NCBI RefSeq assembly: GCF_000620625.1
Contig: NZ_JIAW01000001.1
Coordinates: 372,001-436,000, forward strand
DNA: 64,000 nucleotides
DNA from: Mycobacterium sp. URHB0044
GTDB lineage: Bacteria > Actinomycetota > Actinomycetes > Mycobacteriales > Mycobacteriaceae
Reading direction: 5' to 3'
This document shows, in pieces, positions 16,005 to 25,403 of this stretch; positions within the stretch are counted from its first letter, which is position 1, and every line of letters starts with the position of its first letter. The notes beneath the pieces are model-generated. The model was not told the origin of the DNA, searched no databases, and was given only the letters and a program-made list of their open reading frames with translations. A program made the position numbers and the translations under genes.

Positions 16005-17450
16005 ATGAACTCGGAACCGCTGCATTATCAGGACGCCACCGCACTGGCCGAATTGATCGCCACGAAACAGGTCTCGTCGCGCGAAGTCGTGCAGGAACAT
16101 CTGGACCGCATCGCGGCCGTCAATCCGGAGATCAACGCGATCGTCACCCTGCTCGGCGAAGAGGCTTTGCGGGATGCCGATACGGCCGACCGGGCGGTCG
16201 CCGCCGGTGCCGAACTCGGTCCTCTGCACGGAGTTCCGTTCAGCATCAAGGACTCACTGAACACCGCGGGCATCCCCACCCAACGAGGCTCGAAGCTCTT
16301 CGCCGGTTTCATTCCCGACCGCGACGCCACCGCGGTGGCGCGCTTCAAGGGGGCTGGCGGCATCCCGCTCGCAAAGACGAACCTGCCGGAATTCTCGGCA
16401 TCGACCGAGACCGACAACCTGGTCACCGGCCGCACGAACAACCCGTGGAATCTCGACCGAACACCCGGCGGATCCTCGGGCGGTGATTCGGCGGCGCTCG
16501 CAGCCGGAATGACTCCCATCAGCATCGGCAGCGACGTTGCGATTTCGGTACGAGGCCCAGCGTCGTTCACCGGTGTCGCCGCGCTCAAGGCCACCCACGG
16601 CCGCATCCCCTACACCGGACACTTCCCAACGGTGACTTCGGCGTGGTGGCACGTCGGACCGATGGCGCGCACGGTGCGCGACGTTGCGCTCGGCTACTCC
16701 ATCCTCAGCGGACCCGACGGTGTCGACGGCTACGCCATTCACGCCAAGGACACCGAACCTCCGGCCGCACCCGTCGCCGGCCGGACCCTCCGGGTGGGCT
16801 GGGTTTCCGACGACGCTTTTGCACCGGTGGATCCCGAGGTCACCGCCGCCGTCGTGGCCGCGGCCGCGCAGTTGGCCGACCTCGGCTGCGAGGTCGAGCA
16901 AGTGAATCTGCCCTTCCTCAACGGCGCCGAAGCCCAGGCGGTCCTATTGACCTTCGTTTACGGCGAGCTGATTCCGTACGTCAGGTCGCTGGTCGCAGGT
17001 CGCGAAGACGAGTTGTTCTTCACCAGCGCGGGTCTCATCGCCGTCGACGAGCCCACCGCCCAGGATCTTCTGGCGGCGAGGACGGCGATGGAGGCGCTAC
17101 GGTCGGCGTTCGCCGGCTACTTCCAGAAATACGACGTGCTGCTGTGCCCCGTCACCCCGGTCACCGCAATGCCACACGGCCAGCCCGACGTCATGGTCAA
17201 CGGTGTCGCCACACCCTGGACTCACGTAGCGGACGCGACGTCCCCATTCAATCTGACTGGGCTGCCAGCGATTTCAGTTCCGTACGGCTTCAGCTCCGAA
17301 GCGTTGCCGATCGGCATCCAGCTCGTTTCGAAGTGGTTCGACGAAGCGACCCTGTTGCGACTGGGCGCGCTGCTCGAACGCCGAGGCGGCCTTGGTGATC
17401 GCCGCCCACCGATCGCGGCGCAGACATCCGCGGCCGTTGGTCTCGTTTGA
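16005..17450 (+). CDS. Amidase signature family hydrolase with altered nucleophile loop
   Basis: This 481-aa protein has amidase-signature architecture. Lys82 is in HGVPFSIKDS, the Ser-rich loop is PGGSSGGDSAALAAG (Ser157/158), and the nucleophile position is Ser181. The usual D-x-G-G-S-I-R sequence before and after the nucleophile is here DVAISVRGPA, so both oxyanion-hole glycines are replaced. This may indicate unusual specificity or reduced amidase activity. The family hydrolyses amides or esters in the cytoplasm. The start ATG is preceded by GGGAAG. It is controlled by the divergent TetR and its three operators, and converges on a CocE-type hydrolase gene. Confidence 0.85.
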   Translation: MNSEPLHYQDATALAELIATKQVSSREVVQEHLDRIAAVNPEINAIVTLLGEEALRDADTADRAVAAGAELGPLHGVPFSIKDSLNTAGIPTQRGSKLFAGFIPDRDATAVARFKGAGGIPLAKTNLPEFSASTETDNLVTGRTNNPWNLDRTPGGSSGGDSAALAAGMTPISIGSDVAISVRGPASFTGVAALKATHGRIPYTGHFPTVTSAWWHVGPMARTVRDVALGYSILSGPDGVDGYAIHAKDTEPPAAPVAGRTLRVGWVSDDAFAPVDPEVTAAVVAAAAQLADLGCEVEQVNLPFLNGAEAQAVLLTFVYGELIPYVRSLVAGREDELFFTSAGLIAVDEPTAQDLLAARTAMEALRSAFAGYFQKYDVLLCPVTPVTAMPHGQPDVMVNGVATPWTHVADATSPFNLTGLPAISVPYGFSSEALPIGIQLVSKWFDEATLLRLGALLERRGGLGDRRPPIAAQTSAAVGLV

Positions 17451-17551
17451 TGCCTAGCGCCCATTTCGACGTCACGGCTGCCGATGGGACGTCATTCAGT
17501 CAATCCACGACCCAGGTGTCGATCTCGGCCATAGCACCAGGGACGGTCGTG

Positions 17552-19246
17552 TCACGCAGATCCATTCGGAATCACCGGCAAGATGATGCGCGACGGCCGC
17601 GCCGCATCGTGGGCGATCTGCTGCTGCGCCGTGCGGGCACGGGTGCCGTCTTCGACCGCCTCGCCGGTGTTGAAATTGCGGGCCCAGCGCGGAAAGTTGC
17701 TCGACGTCACCTGCACTCGAATGCGGTGCCCGGTCCGGAATACATAACTCGTGGACCACAAGTCGACGTCTTGGGCGGTGAACTCGTCCGGCTGCGCGTC
17801 GCTGCGCACGATCCCGTCGACGACGTTGCGCGACGTCCCCCCGGGGTCCACGTCGCAGACGCGGACGACCCAGTCGGTGCTCGGGGCGTCGGTCGCTGCG
17901 TGGAGCACGGCACGGATACGCCCGGTGACCTCGAGGTCTTCCGTCATCGGCTCGGTGGTGTAGACGAGCACGTCTGGCCGTGACTCGACGGCAGCTTGGT
18001 CAAGGGGGCCGGGCGGGAACTCGTTGGACATCAACAGGGCTCCGCCAATGGTGATGACGGGGTCAGTCGGGTCATATCGGTAGGTGTCGACAGCCTCTTC
18101 GGCCGCTGGTGGTTCGGCTGTGAGCTGGCCATCCGCTCGCAGAAACAGGTCAGTCTCCATCGCGCGCGACAACGGCCATTCCCGTTCCTCGCGCCACTGG
18201 TTGGTGCCCATGACGAACAGCAGCACCGGGGGCAATGTCGCCGGGGCAGAAGCGTTCTCATCGGCCGCCGGAACAAGATGGTGTCGGAACCAAGCGGTTT
18301 GAATGTCGGTCAGTGAACCGCGGAAGCCGAGGATCTCGGCGCTCGATGCCAGCCCGAAGTTGACGTCACCGAGGTACCCGCTGGTGTTCGTGTGTGCCCA
18401 CGGACCCATGATCAGCGTCGCGGGGCGCCCAGCCGCGTGCATGCCCGTGAAGTTGTCCAGCGTCCCCTGGCAGAAGAGGTCGTACCAGCCGCCGATTTGC
18501 AGACTCGGCAGGTCCACTTCCGCGTGACGTCCCGCCACCCGGCACGAAGCACTCCACTCCGGTTCCCGCTGCGAGCGTTCGAAACCCAGTTCGGCGATGT
18601 CGTGTCGGGCATACGCAGGGTGATGCTCGGCGGGAAGTTCCGAGTACCCAGACCTGGCTACGCCGTCGATGTCTGCGATCAGCGAGAAGATGGCCCCGCC
18701 GAGCGCTGCAGGATCGTCGGAATGTCGGCGCACGAGAGTCTGGGCGCCCTGCAACAGCGACCAATACACCGACGTGCCCAGTTCGAGGACCCCGCCGCGG
18801 GAGAACAAGCCATCATCCGGGTCCGACCACGTAACTACCGGCGAAATAGCCTTCAGCTCGGGCGGTTTCGACAGTGCGGCCATCCACTGGGTGTTGCCGA
18901 AGTAGCTCGCGCCGAACATCCCGACGACGCCGTTCGAGCCGGGCAGAGCCGCGGCCCAACGCACGCTGTCGTAGCCGTCGTCCGCCTCGAACGTCCACGG
19001 CTCCCAGTTGCCCTCGGAGGCGAAGCGGCCTCGCGTGTCCTGGACGACCACGAGATAGCCGCCGCTGGCCATACCGAGCGGGTCGATCAGCGTCCGCAGG
19101 AAGCCAGGCAAGTGCTTGCCGTAGGGGAGTCGAGTCAACAGCACGGGCCACGGCCCATCCTCCGTCGGACGGTATACGTCGGCGCGCAGCACCGTACCGT
19201 CGCGCATGGTGGCGGCGACATTGCGTTGGACGGTCACGTCATACAC
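17552..19246 (-). CDS. CocE/NonD (X-Pro dipeptidyl-peptidase-like) serine hydrolase
   Basis: This 564-aa alpha/beta hydrolase has the N-terminal MRDGTVLRADVYRP strand, RGRFASEGNW, and the nucleophile elbow GMFGASYFG with Ser114, all typical of the CocE/NonD family. A C-terminal jelly-roll domain with TDWVVRVCDVDPGG and HRIRVQVTSSNFPR is the family's usual second domain. Members cleave esters such as cocaine, or X-Pro peptides and acyl lactams. No signal peptide is apparent. The gene follows the SDR at 19328 on the same strand with an 81-bp gap and converges on the amidase gene. The natural substrate is unknown. Confidence 0.87.
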   Translation of the reverse strand: MYDVTVQRNVAATMRDGTVLRADVYRPTEDGPWPVLLTRLPYGKHLPGFLRTLIDPLGMASGGYLVVVQDTRGRFASEGNWEPWTFEADDGYDSVRWAAALPGSNGVVGMFGASYFGNTQWMAALSKPPELKAISPVVTWSDPDDGLFSRGGVLELGTSVYWSLLQGAQTLVRRHSDDPAALGGAIFSLIADIDGVARSGYSELPAEHHPAYARHDIAELGFERSQREPEWSASCRVAGRHAEVDLPSLQIGGWYDLFCQGTLDNFTGMHAAGRPATLIMGPWAHTNTSGYLGDVNFGLASSAEILGFRGSLTDIQTAWFRHHLVPAADENASAPATLPPVLLFVMGTNQWREEREWPLSRAMETDLFLRADGQLTAEPPAAEEAVDTYRYDPTDPVITIGGALLMSNEFPPGPLDQAAVESRPDVLVYTTEPMTEDLEVTGRIRAVLHAATDAPSTDWVVRVCDVDPGGTSRNVVDGIVRSDAQPDEFTAQDVDLWSTSYVFRTGHRIRVQVTSSNFPRWARNFNTGEAVEDGTRARTAQQQIAHDAARPSRIILPVIPNGSA

Positions 19247-19327
19247 GAGGCACCTTCTCTCCCGTCGTTGGGAACCTCAGCCTGACAGGGCCGTTTCCGC
19301 CGCGGTACACCCGAACGGGGGTGGCCC

Positions 19328-20143
19328 TCAGGCGGCGAACTTGTTGATCTTCCGAAGCGCTTTGTCGAAGGCCCGCGCGGGGACGAAGCGACGCATCGTG
19401 CTGAGCTGACGTGCCCGCGGGCTGCCGGGGTACCGCAACTTGGGTTTGGCATCCGTGGCCGCGGCGACGATCGCCTTCGCCACGGTGGCCGGATCGTCGC
19501 CGCCGTTCACCTCGTCCGCCACCACTTGGCTGGTGGTCTCGCGCTGCCGGGCATAGACCTCCAATGGGCCGTCGGGCGCCGCGGTGTTGTCGTCGAACCC
19601 GGTCTTGGTACCCCCGGGCTCGACGATGAGCACCCGGATGCCATATTCGCGGACCTCGTGGTCGACGGACTCGGAGTAACCCTCGACCGCGTGTTTCGTC
19701 GCGCTATAGGCGGCCATGAAGGGCGCGGGCATGAACCCGAAGATCGACGAGATGTTGATGATGCGGCCGCTTCTCCTGGCGCGCATGTGTGGCAGGACGG
19801 CTCTGGTCATGCGCATGACGCCGAAGACGTTGATGTCGAAGAGTCGCTGGGACTGCGCGATCGAGTTCTCCTCGGTGGCCCCCGAGCCACCCATCCCTGC
19901 GTTGTTGACCAGGACGTCGATCCGCCCGAACTGGGCCAGCACCCGCTCGATCAGCTGGGCGACCGAGTCGTCACTCGTCACGTCGAGGTCGAAGAACGTC
20001 ACGCCTTCGCGGCGGGCCAGCCCATCCGTGCTTCGGCTCGTCCCGACGACGACGTAACCGGCCTTGACCAGGGCCTCGGCCGTGAACTTGCCGAGGCCCG
20101 AATAGGCGCCGGTGACGATTGCGACCGGCTTTGTTGCCGTCAT
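19328..20143 (-). CDS. SDR family oxidoreductase
   Basis: This 271-aa short-chain dehydrogenase has TGAYSGLGKFTAEAL for cofactor binding, NNAGMGGSG, catalytic Ser in NISSIFGF and YSATKHAVEG for Tyr/Lys. The SRSTDG segment after the second strand suggests NADP(H). It has a C-terminal extension of about 50 residues compared with FabG-type enzymes, like those SDRs that act on retinoid- or steroid-like substrates. It is divergent from the TetR-carboxylic acid reductase operon across a 29-bp palindrome and is probably co-regulated with it; a reductase for the aldehyde product is a reasonable but unproven role. Confidence 0.87.
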   Translation of the reverse strand: MTATKPVAIVTGAYSGLGKFTAEALVKAGYVVVGTSRSTDGLARREGVTFFDLDVTSDDSVAQLIERVLAQFGRIDVLVNNAGMGGSGATEENSIAQSQRLFDINVFGVMRMTRAVLPHMRARRSGRIINISSIFGFMPAPFMAAYSATKHAVEGYSESVDHEVREYGIRVLIVEPGGTKTGFDDNTAAPDGPLEVYARQRETTSQVVADEVNGGDDPATVAKAIVAAATDAKPKLRYPGSPRARQLSTMRRFVPARAFDKALRKINKFAA

Positions 20144-20167
20144 GTTGAGCTCCAGAGTCGATTGACG

Positions 20168-20196
20168 TACGATCGTAATATTAAATTACGATCGTA
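20168..20196. promoter_or_regulatory. 29-bp palindromic operator between SDR and TetR genes
   Basis: Two identical 10-bp self-complementary words TACGATCGTA start at 20168 and 20187 and together form a larger palindrome centred on an AT-rich core. It lies 25 bp before the SDR start and 54 bp before the TetR start, so one bound repressor could block both promoters. Confidence 0.75.
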
Positions 20197-20249
20197 AGAC
20201 TATAGGATCGACGGACCAAGGGCAATCGGTCGGCGCAGCGGAGGCACGT

Positions 20250-20852
20250 GTGGCGAGGTACGGCAAGGAGCACAAGGACGCGACGAGGCGGCGGATCGTC
20301 GCGTCGGCGGGCCGTCGGTTCAAAAGCGACGGCATCGATGGCTCGGGCATCGCCACGCTCATGGCCGACGCAGGCCTGACCAACGGGGCCTTCTACGCCC
20401 ATTTCGCCTCCAAGGACGACCTCATCGCCACCGCGGTCGGCGATCAGTTGCGCGCTCAGACCGAGCGCCTGCGCGCGTTTCCCCCTGGTGAACGCGGCGT
20501 CGAGCAATTCGTGCGTTGGTACCTCTCCGCCGGGCACCGTGACGCACCCCAGGACGGTTGCCCCTCTGCTGCACTGCTCGACGAGATCGGCCGGGCTCAG
20601 ACCTCGATCAAAGAGACGTTCACCGACGGCTTTCTCAGTTCCGCCGACGAGCTCGCGGCACGGCTCGCGCCGGAGGATCCCAAGTCGGCGCGCCCTCGGG
20701 TCCTCGCCGCCTTCGCCATGATGGCCGGCACGGTTCAACTCTCTCGGGCGCTTGCCGACCGGCAGCTCGCCGACGATGTCCTCGAAGAAGGCATCAAGAA
20801 CACCCTCGCGCTGTTCGGCATCGCGCCGCAGCCCATGACGAAAGGCACCTAA
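20250..20852 (+). CDS. TetR family transcriptional regulator
   Basis: This 200-aa regulator has the helix-turn-helix SGIATLMADAGLTNGAFYAH followed by FASKDDLIATAV. It is translated from GTG with GGAGG seven bases upstream. Its TAA stop directly abuts the TTG start of the carboxylic acid reductase gene, so the two are co-translated from one operon. The likely operator is the 29-bp palindrome at 20168. Repression of both the reductase operon and the divergent SDR, relieved by a carboxylic acid or aldehyde, is inferred. Confidence 0.9.
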   Translation: MARYGKEHKDATRRRIVASAGRRFKSDGIDGSGIATLMADAGLTNGAFYAHFASKDDLIATAVGDQLRAQTERLRAFPPGERGVEQFVRWYLSAGHRDAPQDGCPSAALLDEIGRAQTSIKETFTDGFLSSADELAARLAPEDPKSARPRVLAAFAMMAGTVQLSRALADRQLADDVLEEGIKNTLALFGIAPQPMTKGT

Positions 20853-23800
20853 TTGACCACCGAGATCCGTGGTGACGCCCGGCTCGAACGCTTGGCAGAC
20901 CTCTACGCCAACGATCCGCAAGTGCAGGCCCACGAGCCGTCGCCAACCGTCCTCGAAGCTGCGCGTCGCCCCGGTCTTCGGCTCGCCGAGGTGCTTCGCA
21001 CCTTCCTGCAGGGTTACGCGGAGCGGCCCGCGCTGGGCACCCGAGCCACGTCGGTGGAGCGGGATCCGGCGACCAGGCGCGCCGAGCAGCGGTTGCTTCC
21101 CGCGTTCGACACCATCACCTACGGCGACGTCTGGTCCAATCTCACGGCGATCGCCGCGGCCTGGGCCGGCGACGACGAGCCGGTGCGCCCCGGTGATTTC
21201 GTCGCAACGATCGGCTTCGCCAGCGCCGACTACCTGACCGTCGACCTCGTCTCCAACTATTTGGGCCTGGTTGCCGTTCCGCTGCAACACAATTCGCCAG
21301 TGTCACGGCTGCAGCCCATCTTCGCGGAGACCGAACCGCGGGTGCTGGCGGTCAGCGCGGCGTATCTGGATCTGGCAGTCGAGTGCGCGCTGGGCAGCCC
21401 GTCGGTTCGCCGCCTGACGGTGTTCGACTACGACGCGGACGTCGATGCCCAGCGAGAAGCCCTGGAACAGGCCCGCATTCGGCTGTCAGCAACATCGATA
21501 GCCGTCGAGACCCTGCCCGAGGTCATCGCGCGCGGACGCGCCCTGCCGGTCCCGCCCGGCTTCGACGGCGACGACGACGAGCGCCTGGCCATGATCCTCT
21601 ACACCTCCGGTAGCACCGGCCTGCCCAAGGGCGCCATGTGGACCGAGCGCATGTTGAGCATGCTGTGGACCAGCGACATCCTCGAAGACATCGACGCCCC
21701 GGTGCTCAACGTCAACTTCATGCCGCTGAACCACCTCGGCGGGCGCATCGCGTTGATGTCGACGTTTCAAGCCGGCGGCACCAGCTATTTCGTTCCGGAG
21801 AGCGACCTTTCCACCTTGTTCGAGGACTGGCAGTTGGTCCGCCCCACGCAACTGGCGGTGGTCCCCCGGATCGTCGACATGCTGTTCCAGCAGTACCAGA
21901 CGCGGGTGGACCGGTTGCGCGCCGAGGGGGAGGGGCCGGTGGCGGCCGACGCGATCGCGAAGGCCGAGCTGCGCGACGATCTGTTGGGCGGCCGAGTGCT
22001 TGGCGGGTTCGTCAGCACCGCCCCGCTGGCCACGGAGATGCGCACGTTCATCGAAACCTGCATCGAGGCACCGCTTTCCGACCTCTACGGGCTCACCGAG
22101 GTCGGCGGGGTGTCCAGCGGCGGGGTGATCTCGCGGCCGCCGGTGATCGACTACAAGCTGGTCGACGTGCCCGAGTTGAACTACTTCACCACCGACCGGC
22201 CCCATCCCCGCGGCGAACTGCTGGTCAAGACGGCAATGGCCACACCCGGCTACTACAAGCGCCCCGACGTCACGGCCGAAGTGTTCGACGCCGAGGGGTA
22301 CTACCGCACGGGCGACGTGATGGCCGAAGTCGGTCCGGACCACCTGGTGTACGTGGACCGCCGCAACAACGTGTTGAAGTTGGCTCAAGGCGAATTCGTC
22401 GCGGTGGCCAACCTCGAGGCCGTCTACGCCGGTGCACCGCTGGTCCGGCAGATCTTCGTCTACGGCAACAGTGAGCGCTCCTCGCTGCTCGCGGTCATCG
22501 TGCCGACCGACGAGGCGCTCTCGCGCTACCCGGATCGCGACGATCTGAAGGCGGCGCTACGCGACTCGTTGCAGGCCACCGCGCGCGTGGCGGAGCTGCA
22601 ATCCTATGAAGTTCCCGCCGACTTCCTCATCGAGACCGACCCGTTCACCACACCCAACGGTCTGCTCTCCGGCGTCGGAAAGCTGTTGCGGCCCAAGCTC
22701 AAGGAGTTCTACGGTGCACGGCTCGAGCAGCTCTACGTCGACCTGGCGCAGGCCCGATCCGACGAACTGCGGGCGCTTCGCGAAGCGGCGGACAGTCAAC
22801 CGGTCGTCGAGACGGTGATCCAAGCCGCGCAGGCGCTGCTGGGCCTGCCCGGTGCGGCGCCCGCCGCCGACGTGCACTTCACCGACCTCGGCGGAGACTC
22901 GCTGTCGGCGTTGAGCTTCTCCAATCTGCTCGCCGAGGTGCTCGGCGTCGAGGTGCCGGTGGGCGTGATCATCGGGCCGTCGTCCGACCTTGCCGCGCTG
23001 GCCGCCTACGTCGAGTCCGAGCGCGCATCGGGTGGCCAGCGGCCGACCGCCACGAGCGTGCACGGCGCAGGCGCCACTTCGCTTGCGGCGGCGGATCTGA
23101 CCCTGGACAAGTTCATCGACGAAGCGACGCTGAAGGCGGCTCGCGTCCTGCCCGCTACCAAGGGTCAGGTTCAGACCGTGCTGTTGACGGGTGCGAACGG
23201 CTACCTCGGCCGATTCCTGACACTCGAGTGGCTGCGGCGGGTTTCGACGACCGGCGGCCGCTTGATCACGCTGCTGCGCGGCGAGGACGCCGATTCCGCG
23301 AAGCGCCGGCTGGAGCAGGTGTTCGGCTCCGACCCCGCGATGTTGGACGAATTCCGGGAGTTGGCCGCCAAGCACCTGGAGGTGGTGCCCGGCGACATCG
23401 GCGAGCCGAACCTCGGGCTCGACGACGCGACGTGGCGCCGCCTGGCGCGCGACGTCGACCTCGTCGTGCATCCGGCGGCACTGGTCAATCACCTGTTGCC
23501 CTATGGACAGTTGTTCGGGCCCAACGTCGTCGGCACCGCCGAGGTGATCCGCTTGGCGATCAGCGAGCGCATGAAGCCGGTGACCTACCTGTCCACCGTC
23601 TCCGTGGCGATGGGTGTGCCCGACTTCGTCGAGGACGGCGACGTCCGGGAAGTCAGCGCAGTCCGGCCGATCGACGACGGCTACGCCAACGGCTACGGCA
23701 ACAGCAAGTGGGCCGGAGAAGTGCTCCTGCGGGAGGCACACGACCTGTGCCGGCTGCCGGTCAGCGTGTTCCGCGCCGACATGATCCTGGCGCACAGCAC

Positions 23801-24353
23801 GTTCGCCGGCCAGCTCAACGTCCCGGATGCATTCACCCGCATGCTGATCAGCCTGCTGTCTACGGGGATCGCCCCTCGCACGTTCTATGCCGACGACGGA
23901 TCAAGCGAGCGGCCGCGTGCGCACTACGACGGCCTGCCAGCCGACTTCGTCGCCGAGGCCATCACCACCATCGGCGCCGCCGGCCTCGACGGCTTCGTGT
24001 CCTACGACGTGATGAACCCCCACGACGACGGAGTCTCGCTGGACGTCATCGTCGACTGGCTCATCGAAGAAGGTGCCTCGATCACCCGCATCGACGACCA
24101 CTCCGAGTGGATATCGCGGTTCGAGCGTGCGCTGCGTAGTTTGCCCGAGCAGCAGCGACAACGCTCTGCCCTGGCCCTGCTCGACGCCTACCGGGTGCCC
24201 GAGCGGCCGATACTCGGTGCGATCGCCCCGACCGAGGGTTTCCGGGCAGCGGTGCAGGACGCCAAGATCGGTGTTGCCCAGGACATTCCGCACGTCGACA
24301 AGGACCTGATCCGCAAGTACCTAGTCGACCTGAAGGGGCTGGGGCTCGTCTGA
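20853..24353 (+). CDS. car: Carboxylic acid reductase (adenylation-PCP-reductase), NADPH-dependent
   Basis: This 1166-aa enzyme activates carboxylic acids with ATP and reduces them to aldehydes. The adenylation domain has TSGSTGLPKG at residues 251-260, LYGLTEVGG and YYRTGDV. The carrier domain has Ser683 in LGGDSLSALS for the phosphopantetheine arm, so a phosphopantetheinyl transferase is needed. The reductase domain begins near LLTGANGYLGRF (Gly780) and has Tyr948 and Lys952 in YGNSK. Length and domain order match mycobacterial CAR enzymes. The start is TTG, immediately after the TetR stop codon, with only AAAGG as ribosome site, so translation probably depends on coupling. The physiological acid is unknown; known homologues are broad in specificity. 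Confidence 0.93.
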   Translation: MTTEIRGDARLERLADLYANDPQVQAHEPSPTVLEAARRPGLRLAEVLRTFLQGYAERPALGTRATSVERDPATRRAEQRLLPAFDTITYGDVWSNLTAIAAAWAGDDEPVRPGDFVATIGFASADYLTVDLVSNYLGLVAVPLQHNSPVSRLQPIFAETEPRVLAVSAAYLDLAVECALGSPSVRRLTVFDYDADVDAQREALEQARIRLSATSIAVETLPEVIARGRALPVPPGFDGDDDERLAMILYTSGSTGLPKGAMWTERMLSMLWTSDILEDIDAPVLNVNFMPLNHLGGRIALMSTFQAGGTSYFVPESDLSTLFEDWQLVRPTQLAVVPRIVDMLFQQYQTRVDRLRAEGEGPVAADAIAKAELRDDLLGGRVLGGFVSTAPLATEMRTFIETCIEAPLSDLYGLTEVGGVSSGGVISRPPVIDYKLVDVPELNYFTTDRPHPRGELLVKTAMATPGYYKRPDVTAEVFDAEGYYRTGDVMAEVGPDHLVYVDRRNNVLKLAQGEFVAVANLEAVYAGAPLVRQIFVYGNSERSSLLAVIVPTDEALSRYPDRDDLKAALRDSLQATARVAELQSYEVPADFLIETDPFTTPNGLLSGVGKLLRPKLKEFYGARLEQLYVDLAQARSDELRALREAADSQPVVETVIQAAQALLGLPGAAPAADVHFTDLGGDSLSALSFSNLLAEVLGVEVPVGVIIGPSSDLAALAAYVESERASGGQRPTATSVHGAGATSLAAADLTLDKFIDEATLKAARVLPATKGQVQTVLLTGANGYLGRFLTLEWLRRVSTTGGRLITLLRGEDADSAKRRLEQVFGSDPAMLDEFRELAAKHLEVVPGDIGEPNLGLDDATWRRLARDVDLVVHPAALVNHLLPYGQLFGPNVVGTAEVIRLAISERMKPVTYLSTVSVAMGVPDFVEDGDVREVSAVRPIDDGYANGYGNSKWAGEVLLREAHDLCRLPVSVFRADMILAHSTFAGQLNVPDAFTRMLISLLSTGIAPRTFYADDGSSERPRAHYDGLPADFVAEAITTIGAAGLDGFVSYDVMNPHDDGVSLDVIVDWLIEEGASITRIDDHSEWISRFERALRSLPEQQRQRSALALLDAYRVPERPILGAIAPTEGFRAAVQDAKIGVAQDIPHVDKDLIRKYLVDLKGLGLV

Positions 24354-24391
24354 CACGGCTGTGGTCTGAAGAAACGCGTCTCGACTGTGCG

Positions 24392-24424
24392 GTGTCGTAC
24401 GCGACACGCCGCCGCGGCGTACGA
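24392..24424 (+). terminator. G+C-rich hairpin after the carboxylic acid reductase gene (possible terminator)
   Basis: Arms TCGTACGC (24395-24402) and GCGTACGA (24417-24424) can pair across a 14-nt loop, and an alternative stem GTGTCG/CGACAC overlaps it. It begins 38 bp after the reductase stop. There is no T-tract, which is common for actinobacterial terminators but makes the call weak. Confidence 0.35.
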
Positions 24425-24496
24425 ATCGGCACGTTCGCCCGGCCGCGGCGCCTTGTATCGTCGTTTCAATGCGATCGAACGACGTTGCGCGAGCCG

Positions 24497-25390
24497 ATGA
24501 CTGACGCCGCCACCTCCCCGCAGCAGGTCCGCGTGGGCTGTGTGTTCCGCCCCGAGAACCCGCCGGAGGCGGTCGCCGCCGCCGCGCGGATCGCCGACGA
24601 CGTCGGTCTAAACGAGTTGTGGCTCTGGGAGGACTGCTTCTTCAACGGCGGCATCTCCGCAGCCGCCATCGCGCTCGCCAACAGCAGCCGGCTCGTCGTC
24701 GGCGTCGGCGTGTTACCGGTGCCGCTGCGCAACGTCGCGTTGACCGCGATGGAGATCGCGACGCTCGACCGCACGTATCCCGGTCGGCCGCGCATCGGTG
24801 TCGGCCACGGCGTCCAGGACTGGATGGGCCAGGTCGGCGCCAAGGTCGGCTCACCGATGACGCTGCTGCGGGAGTACACCACCGCACTGTCGGCGCTGCT
24901 GCGTGGGGAATCCGTCACCTGCGACGGCCGGTACGTCACGCTGACGGACGTGCGGCTCGACTGGCCGCCGACCACCGACGTGGGCGTGCTGCTCGCCGCG
25001 ACCGGACCCAAGACGCTCGCACTCAGCGGTGAGTTGGCGGCCGGCACGGTGATCACCTCCCGCACTTCGCCCGACGCGCTGCGTAGCGCCATGTCGCACG
25101 TCCGCGGCGGCGCGGGCTCGGACACCAGCCGTCGGCACGAGGTGGTGGTCTACCTCCCGTGTGCCCTGGACGACGACGCCTACCGCAGAACCCAAGACGA
25201 AATGAAGACGGACGGCCTGGATCCGTCGGACGACTTGATCGTGCACGGAACACCGGAACAGATCGCCGACGGCGCCCGTCGCTGGATCGCAGCGGGTGCC
25301 GACACCGTCGTCTTTCAACCCCCTGCCGGGACGGATTTGGAGCCCTTCATCGAGGTGATCGGCTCGCGTGTGCAACCGCTACTGGCGTGA
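24497..25390 (+). CDS. LLM-class F420-dependent oxidoreductase
   Basis: This 297-aa luciferase-like protein has AARIADDVGLNELWLWEDCF, the buried strand LVVGVGVLPVPLRN and RPRIGVGHGVQDWMGQVGAK, all standard for mycobacterial F420-type oxidoreductases. The ATG at 24497 is chosen because residues coded upstream look like untranslated DNA rather than protein. No strong ribosome site precedes it. It lies 143 bp after the carboxylic acid reductase gene and converges on the IlvD-like gene with a 13-bp gap. Function beyond hydride transfer from reduced deazaflavin is not evident. Confidence 0.83.
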   Translation: MTDAATSPQQVRVGCVFRPENPPEAVAAAARIADDVGLNELWLWEDCFFNGGISAAAIALANSSRLVVGVGVLPVPLRNVALTAMEIATLDRTYPGRPRIGVGHGVQDWMGQVGAKVGSPMTLLREYTTALSALLRGESVTCDGRYVTLTDVRLDWPPTTDVGVLLAATGPKTLALSGELAAGTVITSRTSPDALRSAMSHVRGGAGSDTSRRHEVVVYLPCALDDDAYRRTQDEMKTDGLDPSDDLIVHGTPEQIADGARRWIAAGADTVVFQPPAGTDLEPFIEVIGSRVQPLLA

Positions 25391-25403
25391 CCGACGGCCG
25401 TGG

